In this document: one piece after another, positions 7,480 through 15,803 of the stretch
How the letters are laid out: each line of letters begins with the position of its first letter
Position numbering within the stretch: the first letter of the stretch is position 1
NCBI GenBank assembly: GCA_017577575.1
Contig: PKRG01000007.1
Location: 54,799-118,798, forward strand
Direction of reading: 5' to 3'
From: Acidimicrobiia bacterium
GTDB lineage: Bacteria; Actinomycetota; Acidimicrobiia; Spongiisociales; ZC4RG35
Length of the DNA: 64,000 nucleotides
Program-made: the position numbers and the translations under genes
The notes under the pieces: generated by a model
Seen by the model: only the letters and a program-made list of their open reading frames with translations
Databases searched by the model: none
What the model was told of the DNA's origin: nothing

Positions 7480-9477
7480 TCAGCCGCCGCCCGTGTCGGG
7501 TGGGGCGGTGTCCGGAGGTGTCGTGTCCGGCACCGTGGTCGTGGTGGTCGTGGTGGTGGTTGTCGTCGTCGTGGTGGTGGTCGTCGTCGGGGGCACCCGG
7601 CCCAAGGTCACCGTGATCACGTCGCCGGGCACGGCCGACCCGCCGGCGGCCGGGAACTGCGACACGATCCGCCCGTCGAGGCTCGGATCGGAGACCGTCT
7701 CGGTGGCGTTGGAGATGTTGATCCCCAATCCCCGCTCCGAGAGCAGCCGTTCGGCGTCCTCGGGCGTCAACCCGCGCACGTCGGGGATCGTCACCGGCTC
7801 GGGACCGTTGGAGACGACCAGTTTGACGCTGTCGCCGACCCTGACGGTCGAGCCCGGGGCCGGGTCCGTGGTGATCACCAGCCCCTGCGGCACCTCGTCG
7901 TGGTAGCGGTTCTCGACCGTGGCGCGCAGACCGAGGTCGGCGAGCCGCTGGGTGGCGTCGGCGACCGTCAGACCCGACAGGTCCTCCAGCTCGAGGGTCT
8001 GGGGGCCTTCGGAGATGACGAAGTCGATCGGTGAGCCCGCCCCGGCCCGCACACCCGCCGGCGGCTGCTGGTCGATCACCACCCCTTCCGGCTGGTCCGA
8101 AGGGCGCGTGCTCACGTTGCCCACCACGAAGCCCGCCTCCTCGATGAGGCGTCTGGCGGTCGTTTCGTCCTGGCCCAGCAAGTTGGGCACCTCGAACTCC
8201 TCCGGGCCGGCGGACACGAACAACTCCACCGTCGAGTCCACCGGCACCTCTTCGCCGGCGGGCGGGTCGGTGCGGATGGCGTTGCCCTGGGGGATCTCGT
8301 CGCTGGGCTCGCGGGTGATCCGCACCCGCAGGTTTTCGTCTTCGAGGCGTTGGACGGCTTCGGCCTCCGGCAGGTTCGTGACGTTGGGTATCACCACCGT
8401 CTCCGGCGCCTCCTCCCCGCCCAGCGCCCGGAACAGGACGAACACGAGGACCACCAGCAGGGCGAGCAGGCCGAAGGCGGTGAGGATGAACGGCAGCTGC
8501 GAGGGGGGTTCCTCCTCGAGGTCGCGGTAGACCTCGTCGGGGGGTGCGGTGGGTGGCGGCGTGGGAGCGGCCGAGGGGATCACCCGGGTGGAGGCGTCGG
8601 GGTCGGCGTAGCTGCCGGTGGGAGCCGGCAACGGCGGGGGCGCCGACGGGGTCTGGCCCCGCAGAACCGCCACCAGGTCGGCACGCATGTCCTCTGCGCT
8701 CTGGTACCGCCCGGCCGGATCCTTCCGGAGGGCACGCATCACCACCGCGTCGAGTTGCGGTGACACGTCGGGGTTGAGCTGGGACGGGGGCACCGGCTCC
8801 GTCGAGACGTGCTGGAACGCCACCGACATCGGGCTGTCGCCCTGGAAGGGCGGGCGGCCGGTCAGCATCTCGTAGAGCACCACCCCGAGCGAGTACACGT
8901 CGGAGCGGGCATCGGCTGCCGCGCCCTGTGCCTGCTCGGGAGAGAAATAGGTGGCCGTGCCGATCACCGACCCGGTCCGGGTCAACTCCTGGGAGTCGTC
9001 CCAGGCGCGGGCGATGCCGAAGTCGGTGACTTTCACCGTCCCGTCGGTCGACAAGAGGATGTTTCCCGGCTTGATGTCGCGATGGACCAGCCCCGCCCGG
9101 TGGGCGACGGACAGGGCCGCCGCCACCTCCGAAGCGATCTCGACGGCACGACGGGGCAGCAGCGCCCCCTCGGATTTCAGGACCTCTCGGAGGGAGCGGC
9201 CTTCGACCAGCTCCATCACGATGAAGTAGGTGTCGCCCGCCTCGCCCCAGTCGTAGATGCTGACGATGTTCGGGTGGCTGAGGTTGGCGGCCGCCTGCGC
9301 TTCCCGGCGGAAGCGCTTCACGAACGCCTCGTCGCTGGAGTACTGGGAGTGGAGGATCTTGATGGCGACCTTCCGGCCGAGGAGAGTGTCCTGGCCCTGG
9401 TAGACGTCGGCCATCCCTCCCCGTGCGATGTGCGAGGACAGGTGATATCTATCGGTGAGAGGACGTGGAGTTTCCAT
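7480..9477 (-). CDS. pknB: Serine/threonine protein kinase with PASTA repeats (PknB)
   Basis: A 665-residue receptor kinase. The cytosolic kinase domain (1-275) has Lys40 in VAIK, HRDIKPGN (Asp134) and DFG at 152-154. A proline-rich juxtamembrane linker and one transmembrane helix (about 329-349) follow, then four extracellular PASTA domains (about 360-632) that bind muropeptides or lipid II. The C-terminus is a run of about 19 threonines encoded by mixed ACN codons, then a Pro/Asp/Thr tail. It is the last gene of the fhaA-fhaB-pstP-rodA-pbpA-pknB series. Substrates in relatives include FHA proteins and the division machinery. No pknA lies beside it. Confidence 0.95.
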   Translation of the reverse strand: METPRPLTDRYHLSSHIARGGMADVYQGQDTLLGRKVAIKILHSQYSSDEAFVKRFRREAQAAANLSHPNIVSIYDWGEAGDTYFIVMELVEGRSLREVLKSEGALLPRRAVEIASEVAAALSVAHRAGLVHRDIKPGNILLSTDGTVKVTDFGIARAWDDSQELTRTGSVIGTATYFSPEQAQGAAADARSDVYSLGVVLYEMLTGRPPFQGDSPMSVAFQHVSTEPVPPSQLNPDVSPQLDAVVMRALRKDPAGRYQSAEDMRADLVAVLRGQTPSAPPPLPAPTGSYADPDASTRVIPSAAPTPPPTAPPDEVYRDLEEEPPSQLPFILTAFGLLALLVVLVFVLFRALGGEEAPETVVIPNVTNLPEAEAVQRLEDENLRVRITREPSDEIPQGNAIRTDPPAGEEVPVDSTVELFVSAGPEEFEVPNLLGQDETTARRLIEEAGFVVGNVSTRPSDQPEGVVIDQQPPAGVRAGAGSPIDFVISEGPQTLELEDLSGLTVADATQRLADLGLRATVENRYHDEVPQGLVITTDPAPGSTVRVGDSVKLVVSNGPEPVTIPDVRGLTPEDAERLLSERGLGINISNATETVSDPSLDGRIVSQFPAAGGSAVPGDVITVTLGRVPPTTTTTTTTTTTTTTTTTTVPDTTPPDTAPPDTGGG

Positions 9478-9509
9478 ACGGTTCGGGACGGCCTGCCGAA
9501 TGATAGGGA

Positions 9510-10967
9510 TCAGTCACGTGTTTCCAGCCAACCTCGGATGAGTTCGGCGGCGACGGGCGCTGCCACCCGGCCACCGGTCTCGGAAGTACCTTCGGCAGGA
9601 AGGGGCTCGAACATGACCGCGACCGCGATCTGGGGGTCGTCGACCGGGGCGAAGCCGATGAACCACGGATAGGAGCGCCCCTGTCCCGCTTCGGCCGTGC
9701 CCGTCTTTCCCGCCACCCGCACGCCGGGAACGGTGGCGGCGGTTCCGGTCCCTTCGGTGACGACCCGTTCCATCATCTCGGTCAACGTTTCCGCCGTCTC
9801 GGGGGACATGGCCTCGCTGAGCACCTCGGGCTCCGTCCTCGAGACGGTGTTCCCGTCGGGGTCGAACATCTCGTCGACGAGGTACGGCTGCATGAGGACC
9901 CCGTCGTTGGCGACGGCGGCGGCGACCATCGCCATCTGCAACGGGGTCGCCCGCACGTTGCGTTCCCCGAGACCGCTCTGGCCCAAGGCGGCGTCGTCGT
10001 TCTCCAGTTCGGCGGTCGGGAAGACCGATTCGGCGACGGGGAGCGGGAAGTCGAGGTCCCGGTTGAACCCGAGGGCCTCCGCCATGAACCCGATGTCGGG
10101 GGCTCCCACCTGGATCGCCAGGTCGGCGAACACGGTGTTGCAGGAGCGGACGAAGGCTCGCATCAGGTCGACCTGGCTGCCGTTTCCGCACAGGCCACCG
10201 CCGAAGTTGGAGATCGTCGCCGTCGAGCCCGGTAGCTGGAACTCGGATGGGTCGTCGAACAGCGTGTCCGGGCCGGCCACTCCCGCTTCGAGAGCGGCCG
10301 CCGCCACCACCGTCTTGAACGTGGATCCCGGCGGGAACAGCTCGCGAGTGGCCCGGTCCAGCAGGGGACGGCCGGGATCCTGCAGCAACTGGTCCCAGTT
10401 GGCGGCCGCGTCGGCGCCTCCCAGCAGCGTCGGTTCGAACGACGGTTTCGAGACGGAGGCGAGGACGGCCCCCGTGCGGGGATCGAGGGCGACGACCGCC
10501 CCGGCCCGGTCGCCGAGAGCGTCGTAGGCGATCTGTTGCAGCCGGGAATCCAGCGTGAGGCGCATGCTCCTGGGCCGCAGGTCGCGTCCCAGGATCGCCG
10601 CCACGATGTCGGACAGGGTGAGGTCGCGGCGGCTGCGGAGCGCGTCGACGTAGGCCGCTTCCAGCCCGCCGTCGCCGACGATCGGCGAGGTGTAGCCCAC
10701 GGTGTGGGCGAACACCGGGCCCAGCGGATACTCACGTGTGAAGCGGCGGGGGTCGTCCTCGTCGGGAACGGATTCGGCCAGGACCGCTCCGTCGGCGGAC
10801 ACGATCATGCCGCGCTCCTTGCCCGCCTGGGCGATGGCGACCCGAGCGTTGCGGGGATCGGACCGGTACGTGTCGGCCCGGACGGCCTGGATCCACGTCA
10901 CCGCTCCGAGCAGCACGGTGAAGCAGAGAAAGAGCGCCGTGGCGAGGCGACGGATCGGCCCGTTCAC
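9510..10967 (-). CDS. pbpA: Penicillin-binding protein A, class B transpeptidase
   Basis: A 485-residue membrane-anchored D,D-transpeptidase that cross-links peptidoglycan, probably at the septum. It has an N-terminal signal anchor (ATALFLCFTVLLGAVTWI), a dimerisation region and the three penicilloyl motifs: SxxK at Ser215-Lys218 (GSTFK), SCN at 275-277 and KTG at 421-423 (AGKTGTAEAG). Its ATG overlaps the rodA stop by four bases, so this pair is likely translated together, as SEDS polymerase and class B PBP normally act as a complex. Length matches actinobacterial PbpA. Confidence 0.94.
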   Translation of the reverse strand: MNGPIRRLATALFLCFTVLLGAVTWIQAVRADTYRSDPRNARVAIAQAGKERGMIVSADGAVLAESVPDEDDPRRFTREYPLGPVFAHTVGYTSPIVGDGGLEAAYVDALRSRRDLTLSDIVAAILGRDLRPRSMRLTLDSRLQQIAYDALGDRAGAVVALDPRTGAVLASVSKPSFEPTLLGGADAAANWDQLLQDPGRPLLDRATRELFPPGSTFKTVVAAAALEAGVAGPDTLFDDPSEFQLPGSTATISNFGGGLCGNGSQVDLMRAFVRSCNTVFADLAIQVGAPDIGFMAEALGFNRDLDFPLPVAESVFPTAELENDDAALGQSGLGERNVRATPLQMAMVAAAVANDGVLMQPYLVDEMFDPDGNTVSRTEPEVLSEAMSPETAETLTEMMERVVTEGTGTAATVPGVRVAGKTGTAEAGQGRSYPWFIGFAPVDDPQIAVAVMFEPLPAEGTSETGGRVAAPVAAELIRGWLETRD

Positions 10968-12259
10968 GATCGTTCCTCCTGGCTGGCGCGGGCCAGTAGC
11001 CCGAGGAGCAGGAAGTTGCCGATCAGAGCCGAGCCACCGTAGGACATGAACGGCAACGTGATCCCGGTGAGGGGCAGGACGCGCAGCACGCCGCCGATGA
11101 TGAGGAACGTCTGGAGGCCGATCACGAAGGTGAGCCCCGCCGCCAGGAGGGTGCGGAACCGGTCCCGGCTACGGAGGGCGATGCCGAAGCCGGCGGCGAG
11201 GAAGAGGGCGAAGCAGCACAGAACGGCGATCGACCCGGCCAACCCGAGCTCCTCGCCGACGGCGGCGAAGATGAAGTCGGTCTCGGCATTGGGGATGAGG
11301 TCGGGACGTCCCAGGCCGGGCCCCGACCCCGACAGGCTGCCGGTGCCGAGAGCGAACAACCCCTGAGCGACCTGGTAGCCGGTGTCGGCGTAGTCGGCGA
11401 ACGGGTCGAGCCACGCCTGCACCCGGCGTTGGACGTGGTCGAACAACCGCCAAGCCGCCAAACCCCCGCCGGCGGCGAGCAGACCCCCGGCGACGAGATA
11501 ACCGGCGGCTCCGGTGGCGGCGTAGAGCAGGGCGGCGAAGGTCAAGAAGAGGAGGAGCGACGCGCCGAGGTCGCGCTGGTAGACGAGGATCAGGAGGCTC
11601 CCCGCCCACACCGCGATCAACGGGACGAGCTGGCGGGGCTCGGGGATGCGGATCGGGCCGAGCTTGCGGTGGGCGCCGGTGAGGGCGGCTTGACGGTCGG
11701 CCAGGTAGGCGGCGAGGAAAGCGACGAAGAGGACCTTGGCTATCTCGGCGGGCTGGAAATGCAACTCGGTGAAGCCGAGGTCGAACACCACCCACAGGCG
11801 GCTGCCTCCCTGGGTCAGGCCCCGGATGGGCAGCGGGCCGGACGACGGGAGGTTGGGCAGCAGGAGGAGGCCGACCGCCACGAGCAGCATGGTGTTCCGG
11901 TAGCGGCGGAGCAGGCTCAGCCCTGCCCGGGAGAGGAACGCCAGCACCGCGCACGTCACCGCCGCCGCCAACAAGAGCCACCATCGTTGCAGGCCGGCCC
12001 GGTAGGGAGAGAGGCGATACACCTCGAGGAAGCCGATGGCGGCGAGCAACGCCACCGGGGGCAACAGGAGAGGGGTGGCGTCGGGAGCCCAGGCGCGAAG
12101 GGACACGTGGATGCCGCCGAAGGCGATCACGAACACGAGGAAGGTGAGTCCGACCTGAGCCCCGATGGACTCGCCGCCGGCGAACTCGACCAGGGCGACG
12201 CCGAACGCGGCGAGCGCCGAGGCGACGGCGACGAGAACACCTTCGGTGTTTCGGGTCAT
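10964..12259 (-). CDS. rodA: SEDS peptidoglycan glycosyltransferase (RodA/FtsW family)
   Basis: A 431-residue polytopic protein with about ten to eleven hydrophobic segments. SEDS signatures are present: FQPAEIAKV near the middle (Glu and Lys of the active-site loop), YQRDLGASLLLFLTF and the C-terminal LPLTGITLPFMSYGGSAL. SEDS proteins polymerise glycan strands from lipid II together with a class B PBP, here pbpA, which overlaps by four bases. RodA and FtsW cannot be separated by sequence alone; the cluster position equals that of mycobacterial rodA. A gap of 104 bases separates it from pstP, with no clear promoter. Confidence 0.93.
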   Translation of the reverse strand: MTRNTEGVLVAVASALAAFGVALVEFAGGESIGAQVGLTFLVFVIAFGGIHVSLRAWAPDATPLLLPPVALLAAIGFLEVYRLSPYRAGLQRWWLLLAAAVTCAVLAFLSRAGLSLLRRYRNTMLLVAVGLLLLPNLPSSGPLPIRGLTQGGSRLWVVFDLGFTELHFQPAEIAKVLFVAFLAAYLADRQAALTGAHRKLGPIRIPEPRQLVPLIAVWAGSLLILVYQRDLGASLLLFLTFAALLYAATGAAGYLVAGGLLAAGGGLAAWRLFDHVQRRVQAWLDPFADYADTGYQVAQGLFALGTGSLSGSGPGLGRPDLIPNAETDFIFAAVGEELGLAGSIAVLCCFALFLAAGFGIALRSRDRFRTLLAAGLTFVIGLQTFLIIGGVLRVLPLTGITLPFMSYGGSALIGNFLLLGLLARASQEERS

Positions 12260-12363
12260 ACGAGGGTCCTAACGGAGTGGGCGACGGTCACGTTCCCCCC
12301 GGGTCCCGGCGTGGGGCCGGTTGCGTATCTGTTACCAGGTGCCACTTCCTAGAGGAGGCGGCG

Positions 12364-13068
12364 TCACTCGACGACGTCGACGACGACCGCAGAGATGTTG
12401 TCGTTTCCTCCGGCGGCGTTGGCCGCCTCGACCAGGCCCCATGCCGCCTCCTCCGGTGAATCGGCCCGGAGCTGCTCGGCGATCTGGTCGTCGGTGAGCA
12501 TCGAGTTCACACCGTCCGAGCACAACAGGAACCGGTCGCCCGGACGGGCGGGCTCTTCCACCTCGTCGACGAGCAGGTCCTGGGTGAGCCCGAGCGCCCG
12601 GGTGATCATGTTCCGTTGCGGGTGGGTCATCGCCTCCTCCGGGCTGAGGCGACCCGCGGCCACGTATTCGGCGGCGACGGTGTGGTCTTCGGTGAGCTGG
12701 CGGAGCACGCCGTCGCGGAGGAGATAGGCACGGCTGTCGCCGACGTGAGCGATGTGGGCGACGTCGTCGACGATCTCGAGGAGCGTCATGGTGGTGCCCA
12801 TCCCGGCGAGCTCGGGCTTCTCTGCCACCTCGAGCAGGAGGGCGTGGTTGGCGCCGATCACCCGCTGGGTGGGACCTCCGACGATGTCCACCGCGGTGTC
12901 GACGGCGATGCGTGAGGCGACCTCGCCGGCGACGTGACCTCCCATCCCGTCGGCCACGATGAACAAGGTCGAGTCGTCACCAGCCCCCGATGTCGGCGGA
13001 TAGACCGCGTCCTCGTTGTTGGAGCGCACTCGCCCGGTGTGGGTGGCGCTCGCCCATCGGTACTTCAC
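12364..13068 (-). CDS. pstP: PP2C-family protein phosphatase (PstP), soluble form
   Basis: A 234-residue PPM phosphatase that should reverse PknB phosphorylation. Metal-binding motifs are RSNNEDA, VADGMGGHVAGEVAS, HVGDSRAYLL, LLCSDGV and GGNDNIS. Mycobacterial PstP has a transmembrane helix and an extracellular domain after the catalytic domain. This one stops right after the catalytic domain (VVVDVVE), so it should be cytosolic. Its ATG overlaps the fhaB stop by four bases. Confidence 0.93.
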   Translation of the reverse strand: MKYRWASATHTGRVRSNNEDAVYPPTSGAGDDSTLFIVADGMGGHVAGEVASRIAVDTAVDIVGGPTQRVIGANHALLLEVAEKPELAGMGTTMTLLEIVDDVAHIAHVGDSRAYLLRDGVLRQLTEDHTVAAEYVAAGRLSPEEAMTHPQRNMITRALGLTQDLLVDEVEEPARPGDRFLLCSDGVNSMLTDDQIAEQLRADSPEEAAWGLVEAANAAGGNDNISAVVVDVVE

Positions 13069-13475
13069 CGTATCTCCATCACCGTCTTGCCCACTTGCAC
13101 GGCGTCACCCCGCCGCAGCTCTGCTGGAGCGGTGACACGTCGGCCATTCAAGTACGTCCCATTGGTGCTGCCGAGATCGTGCAAGGTCAGGCCGTTCTCG
13201 GTGGCGACCAGTCTGAGGTGGAACTCGGAAGCATACGGGTCGTCGATGACAATATCCGCTTCGGGGCTGCGTCCGATCACGGTGGCGTCGGTGACGGTGA
13301 AATCGAGGCCCGCCTGGGTGTCGGAGCGGACGATCACGACCTTGGTCCCGCGGCGCCTCCGCCTCTCGGCGTGGATGCCGAGGTGCGTGGCGATGCCCCG
13401 GGCCACCTGCCACACGAACAGGTAGATCAGGCCGAGGAAGATCAGGCGCAGCAAGGCGAGGATGATGTCGGGCAT
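13065..13475 (-). CDS. fhaB: FHA-domain protein FhaB (FipA-like), membrane-anchored
   Basis: A 136-residue phosphothreonine-binding protein. An N-terminal hydrophobic helix (ILALLRLIFLGLIYLFVWQVA) anchors it, followed by a basic linker and one FHA domain with GRSPEADIVIDD, SEFHLRL and GSTNGTYLNG. In relatives this protein is phosphorylated by PknB-type kinases and links them to division. It abuts fhaA (no gap) and overlaps pstP. Confidence 0.92.
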   Translation of the reverse strand: MPDIILALLRLIFLGLIYLFVWQVARGIATHLGIHAERRRRRGTKVVIVRSDTQAGLDFTVTDATVIGRSPEADIVIDDPYASEFHLRLVATENGLTLHDLGSTNGTYLNGRRVTAPAELRRGDAVQVGKTVMEIR

Positions 13476-14126
13476 TCAGGCCAGTTCGAGGCGATAGGAA
13501 CGGTCGGCGAAGGTTACGACAGAACCGGGCTGGATCTCGACACTCTCGTCCTCTCCGACCCGCTGACCGTTGGCGAAGGTGCCGTTCGCCGAGCCCAGGT
13601 CCCGGATCCAGATGGAGCCGTGGCGGCGCACGATCTCGGCGTGGCGGCGCGAAACGGCGTCGTAGGGCAGGACGACGTCGCATTCGTCGGAGCGGCCCAC
13701 CCACAGCCGGTTGTTGGACAGGTCGAGCGTCGGTTTGCCCGTCAGACGACCCCAGGGGTGGCGCATCCCCCGACGGACCTCGAGGTCGCAGTCGATCGTC
13801 CCGACGCCGAGATCGGGGTCGAGCTTGATGTTGACGAACGTCGGCCCGGGCAACCGCCACCCTTGCTCGGCGGCGTGGGCTTCGTAGGCCTCGGCGAGGA
13901 TCCGCGACAGGGAATCGGGGGGCAGGTCGAGGTCGTTGGGATTGATGGTGACCGTGATGCAGTTCGGCACCATCGGGCCCGTGTGGTGCTCGATCGTCGA
14001 CAGGTCGGCTTCACGCACCATGCGCGAAGCGATCTCGGTCGGGTGCACCCTTCCCGAGAAGACCCGCCCGGCCATGCCGTCGAGCATCCGCTCGAGGCGT
14101 CGTTCGACTGCCCTTGCGAGTTTCAC
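13476..14126 (-). CDS. fhaA: FHA-domain protein FhaA (DUF3662 plus FHA)
   Basis: A 216-residue cytosolic adaptor. The N-terminal DUF3662 region (about 1-115) is followed by a C-terminal FHA domain with VGRSDECDVVLPYDAVSRRH and LGSANGTFANG. Mycobacterial FhaA is about 530 residues with a long disordered linker; that linker is nearly absent here. Relatives bind phosphorylated MviN/MurJ or PbpA and dampen cell-wall synthesis. The GTG start follows a -10 hexamer (TACACT, 14139-14134 on the minus strand) by seven bases without a ribosome-binding site, suggesting a leaderless transcript that opens the whole cluster. Confidence 0.9.
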   Translation of the reverse strand: MKLARAVERRLERMLDGMAGRVFSGRVHPTEIASRMVREADLSTIEHHTGPMVPNCITVTINPNDLDLPPDSLSRILAEAYEAHAAEQGWRLPGPTFVNIKLDPDLGVGTIDCDLEVRRGMRHPWGRLTGKPTLDLSNNRLWVGRSDECDVVLPYDAVSRRHAEIVRRHGSIWIRDLGSANGTFANGQRVGEDESVEIQPGSVVTFADRSYRLELA

Positions 14127-14133
14127 CTGCGCC

Positions 14134-14139
14134 AGTGTA
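14134..14139 (-). promoter_or_regulatory. -10 box of the fhaA-pknB operon (leaderless arrangement)
   Basis: Read on the minus strand, TACACT is followed by GGCGCAG and then the GTG of fhaA, so transcription would begin at or within a base or two of the start codon. No Shine-Dalgarno sequence is available in between. Confidence 0.55.
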
Positions 14140-14198
14140 CGGCGGCGGTGGTACGATGAGGCTCCCGCACGCGCCGATCACGGCGTCGCGCGTGTCCG

Positions 14199-14282
<84 letters not shown>

Positions 14283-14337
14283 CTCCCCGAGTGGTCCCTT
14301 CCAGACACTCGCGCCCTCACTCGTTTGGTCCCCTGAG

Positions 14338-14582
14338 GCGAGGCTGCCGACGCCCCACCACCTGGTGCGACGCCCACCACCTCATCTCCTGGTGGGAACA
14401 CCAAGGCCCCACCGACTTCGACAACTCATCCTCCTCTGCCGGTATCACCACACCCTCATCCACCGCCGAGGATGGAAACTCCCGGCACCGCCACCCACCC
14501 CACCTTCACCCGACCCGACGGCACGACCCTCCCCAACGGCCCGCCACCCCGAACCCAGCGTCGAGTTCCCGTTGCGGGATGA
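14338..14582 (+). pseudogene. Remnant of a 13E12/DUF222-type HNH endonuclease, C-terminal part
   Basis: Three frames together spell the HNH domain of actinobacterial DUF222/13E12 proteins. The first gives CRRPTTWCDAHHLISWWEHQ; after a one-base loss near 14424 the second gives LILLCRYHHTLIHRRGW; after a further shift near 14485 the third gives FTRPDGTTLPNG and ends in TGA at 14580-14582. The N-terminal DUF222 domain is missing and there is no start codon. The remnant sits about 55 bases from tRNA-Leu and accounts for the otherwise gene-free stretch between that tRNA and the ACT-domain gene. Confidence 0.8.
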
Positions 14583-14586
14583 GATG

Positions 14587-14961
14587 TCAAAGGCCCAGCG
14601 CCGCCCGCGTCTTCTCCAGGTCGTTCGAGCTGAGCACCAGCTGGCCGTTGGTGCCGAAGTACGCCAGGTAGACGGTCACCCCCGCCTCGGCCACCCGGGT
14701 CCCGATGGCGGGCACCCCGCCGGGGAAGTTCGGAGGGACCACCACGCACTCCCGGTCGTCGGCCACCGCCACCCCCAGCTCGGCGGCGACGTCGTGGACC
14801 TTGTCCACGTCGCCGTCTTCGACCGCGATGTGCATGACTCGGCCTTCGGTGCGCGGGAACAAGCACCCCGCTTCGACGTTGACTCCCCGGCCGAACAGTG
14901 CCTCGAGGAAGCGTGCTGGTCGGCCCTGCTGGGTGTCCATCAGGATCGTCATGTCTCTCAT
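14587..14961 (-). CDS. ACT-domain protein
   Basis: A 124-residue protein with a tandem ACT-like beta-alpha-beta pattern (MTILMDTQQGRPARFLEALF and VTVYLAYFGTNGQLVLSSND). ACT domains bind small ligands such as amino acids and regulate enzymes. It is the last gene of the inositol operon: its ATG overlaps the iolB stop (ATGA) and an AGGAGG lies inside the end of iolB. No role in inositol metabolism is known to me; it could bind a metabolite of the pathway or simply be carried along. Confidence 0.75.
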   Translation of the reverse strand: MRDMTILMDTQQGRPARFLEALFGRGVNVEAGCLFPRTEGRVMHIAVEDGDVDKVHDVAAELGVAVADDRECVVVPPNFPGGVPAIGTRVAEAGVTVYLAYFGTNGQLVLSSNDLEKTRAALGL

Positions 14962-15803
14962 TCGCTCCTCCTCACAGGAAGCCGGGAGTCGATCGGCGTC
15001 GACTCCAGTTCTGCTGTGATCCAGGCGTGGGCCGGGTCCGTGCAGATGCGCCAGGCCCGCTCCGGACCGGCCATGACGTTCAGGTAGTACATGTCGTACC
15101 CCGGCGCGGCGACGCACGGCCCGTGGTAGCCCCGGGGGATCAGGTAGACGTCGCCGTCGCGGACGGTCACCGTCTCGTCGTGGGACGAGTCGGCGGTGTA
15201 CGTCCGGTGGAACCCAAACCCTCCCTCTCCGTCGATGCGGAAGTAGTAGATCTCCTCCAACGGGACCTCGTCGTTGCCCCACTCGTCGTGTTTGTGGGGC
15301 GGAAACGAGGACCAGTTCCCGGCCGGCGTCAGCACCTCCACCACGATGAGCCGCTCCGGGCCCGTCACCTCGGCCGGCAGCAAGCCGTTGATCTGGCGGC
15401 TCGCCTGGCCGCCGCCCCGCAGCTCCACCGACGTGGACCCGGCGTCCAGGTACATCGCTTCGCCGCCGGCGTCCGCCCGGGCGGTCGCGATCGCGACCTC
15501 CCCGCCGGTGGACGACTCCAGTTCGAACGGGACGCCGCAGCCGAAGTACACGCGGTCGGTGATCGGTCCGAACACGTGCTCACGTCCGGCGAGGTCAGCC
15601 GTCAGCGGCTCCGATCGGACCCGGTACGAGCCGGAGAGCGGGACGATCAGGACCTCCTCCGAGTCGAAGCGCAACGAGCGCTTCTCCCCGGGTTGCAGCG
15701 ACAGGACGTGCAGACCCGAGTACTCCCATCCCGCCTCCCCGGGGCCGACGCGGAGGGGATCGGGAGGGGACTGGAGGGTGCCGGCGGGGCGATGCCAGCT
15801 CAC
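14958..15803 (-). CDS. iolB: 5-deoxy-glucuronate isomerase IolB
   Basis: A 281-residue bicupin that converts 5-deoxy-D-glucuronate to 2-deoxy-5-keto-D-gluconate in myo-inositol breakdown. The metal-binding segment SSFPPHKHDEW and the later EIYYFRI and GYDMYYLNVMAG segments are typical. The GTG start overlaps the stop of the upstream aldolase gene (ATGTGAGC), showing tight coupling. Its stop overlaps the ACT-protein start. Confidence 0.92.
   Translation of the reverse strand: MSWHRPAGTLQSPPDPLRVGPGEAGWEYSGLHVLSLQPGEKRSLRFDSEEVLIVPLSGSYRVRSEPLTADLAGREHVFGPITDRVYFGCGVPFELESSTGGEVAIATARADAGGEAMYLDAGSTSVELRGGGQASRQINGLLPAEVTGPERLIVVEVLTPAGNWSSFPPHKHDEWGNDEVPLEEIYYFRIDGEGGFGFHRTYTADSSHDETVTVRDGDVYLIPRGYHGPCVAAPGYDMYYLNVMAGPERAWRICTDPAHAWITAELESTPIDSRLPVRRSE

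Noticed and set aside
7530..7595. A CRISPR-like or regulatory repeat
   Set aside because: The repeated GTGGTC-type units are the antisense of in-frame threonine codons at the end of pknB, with no spacers.
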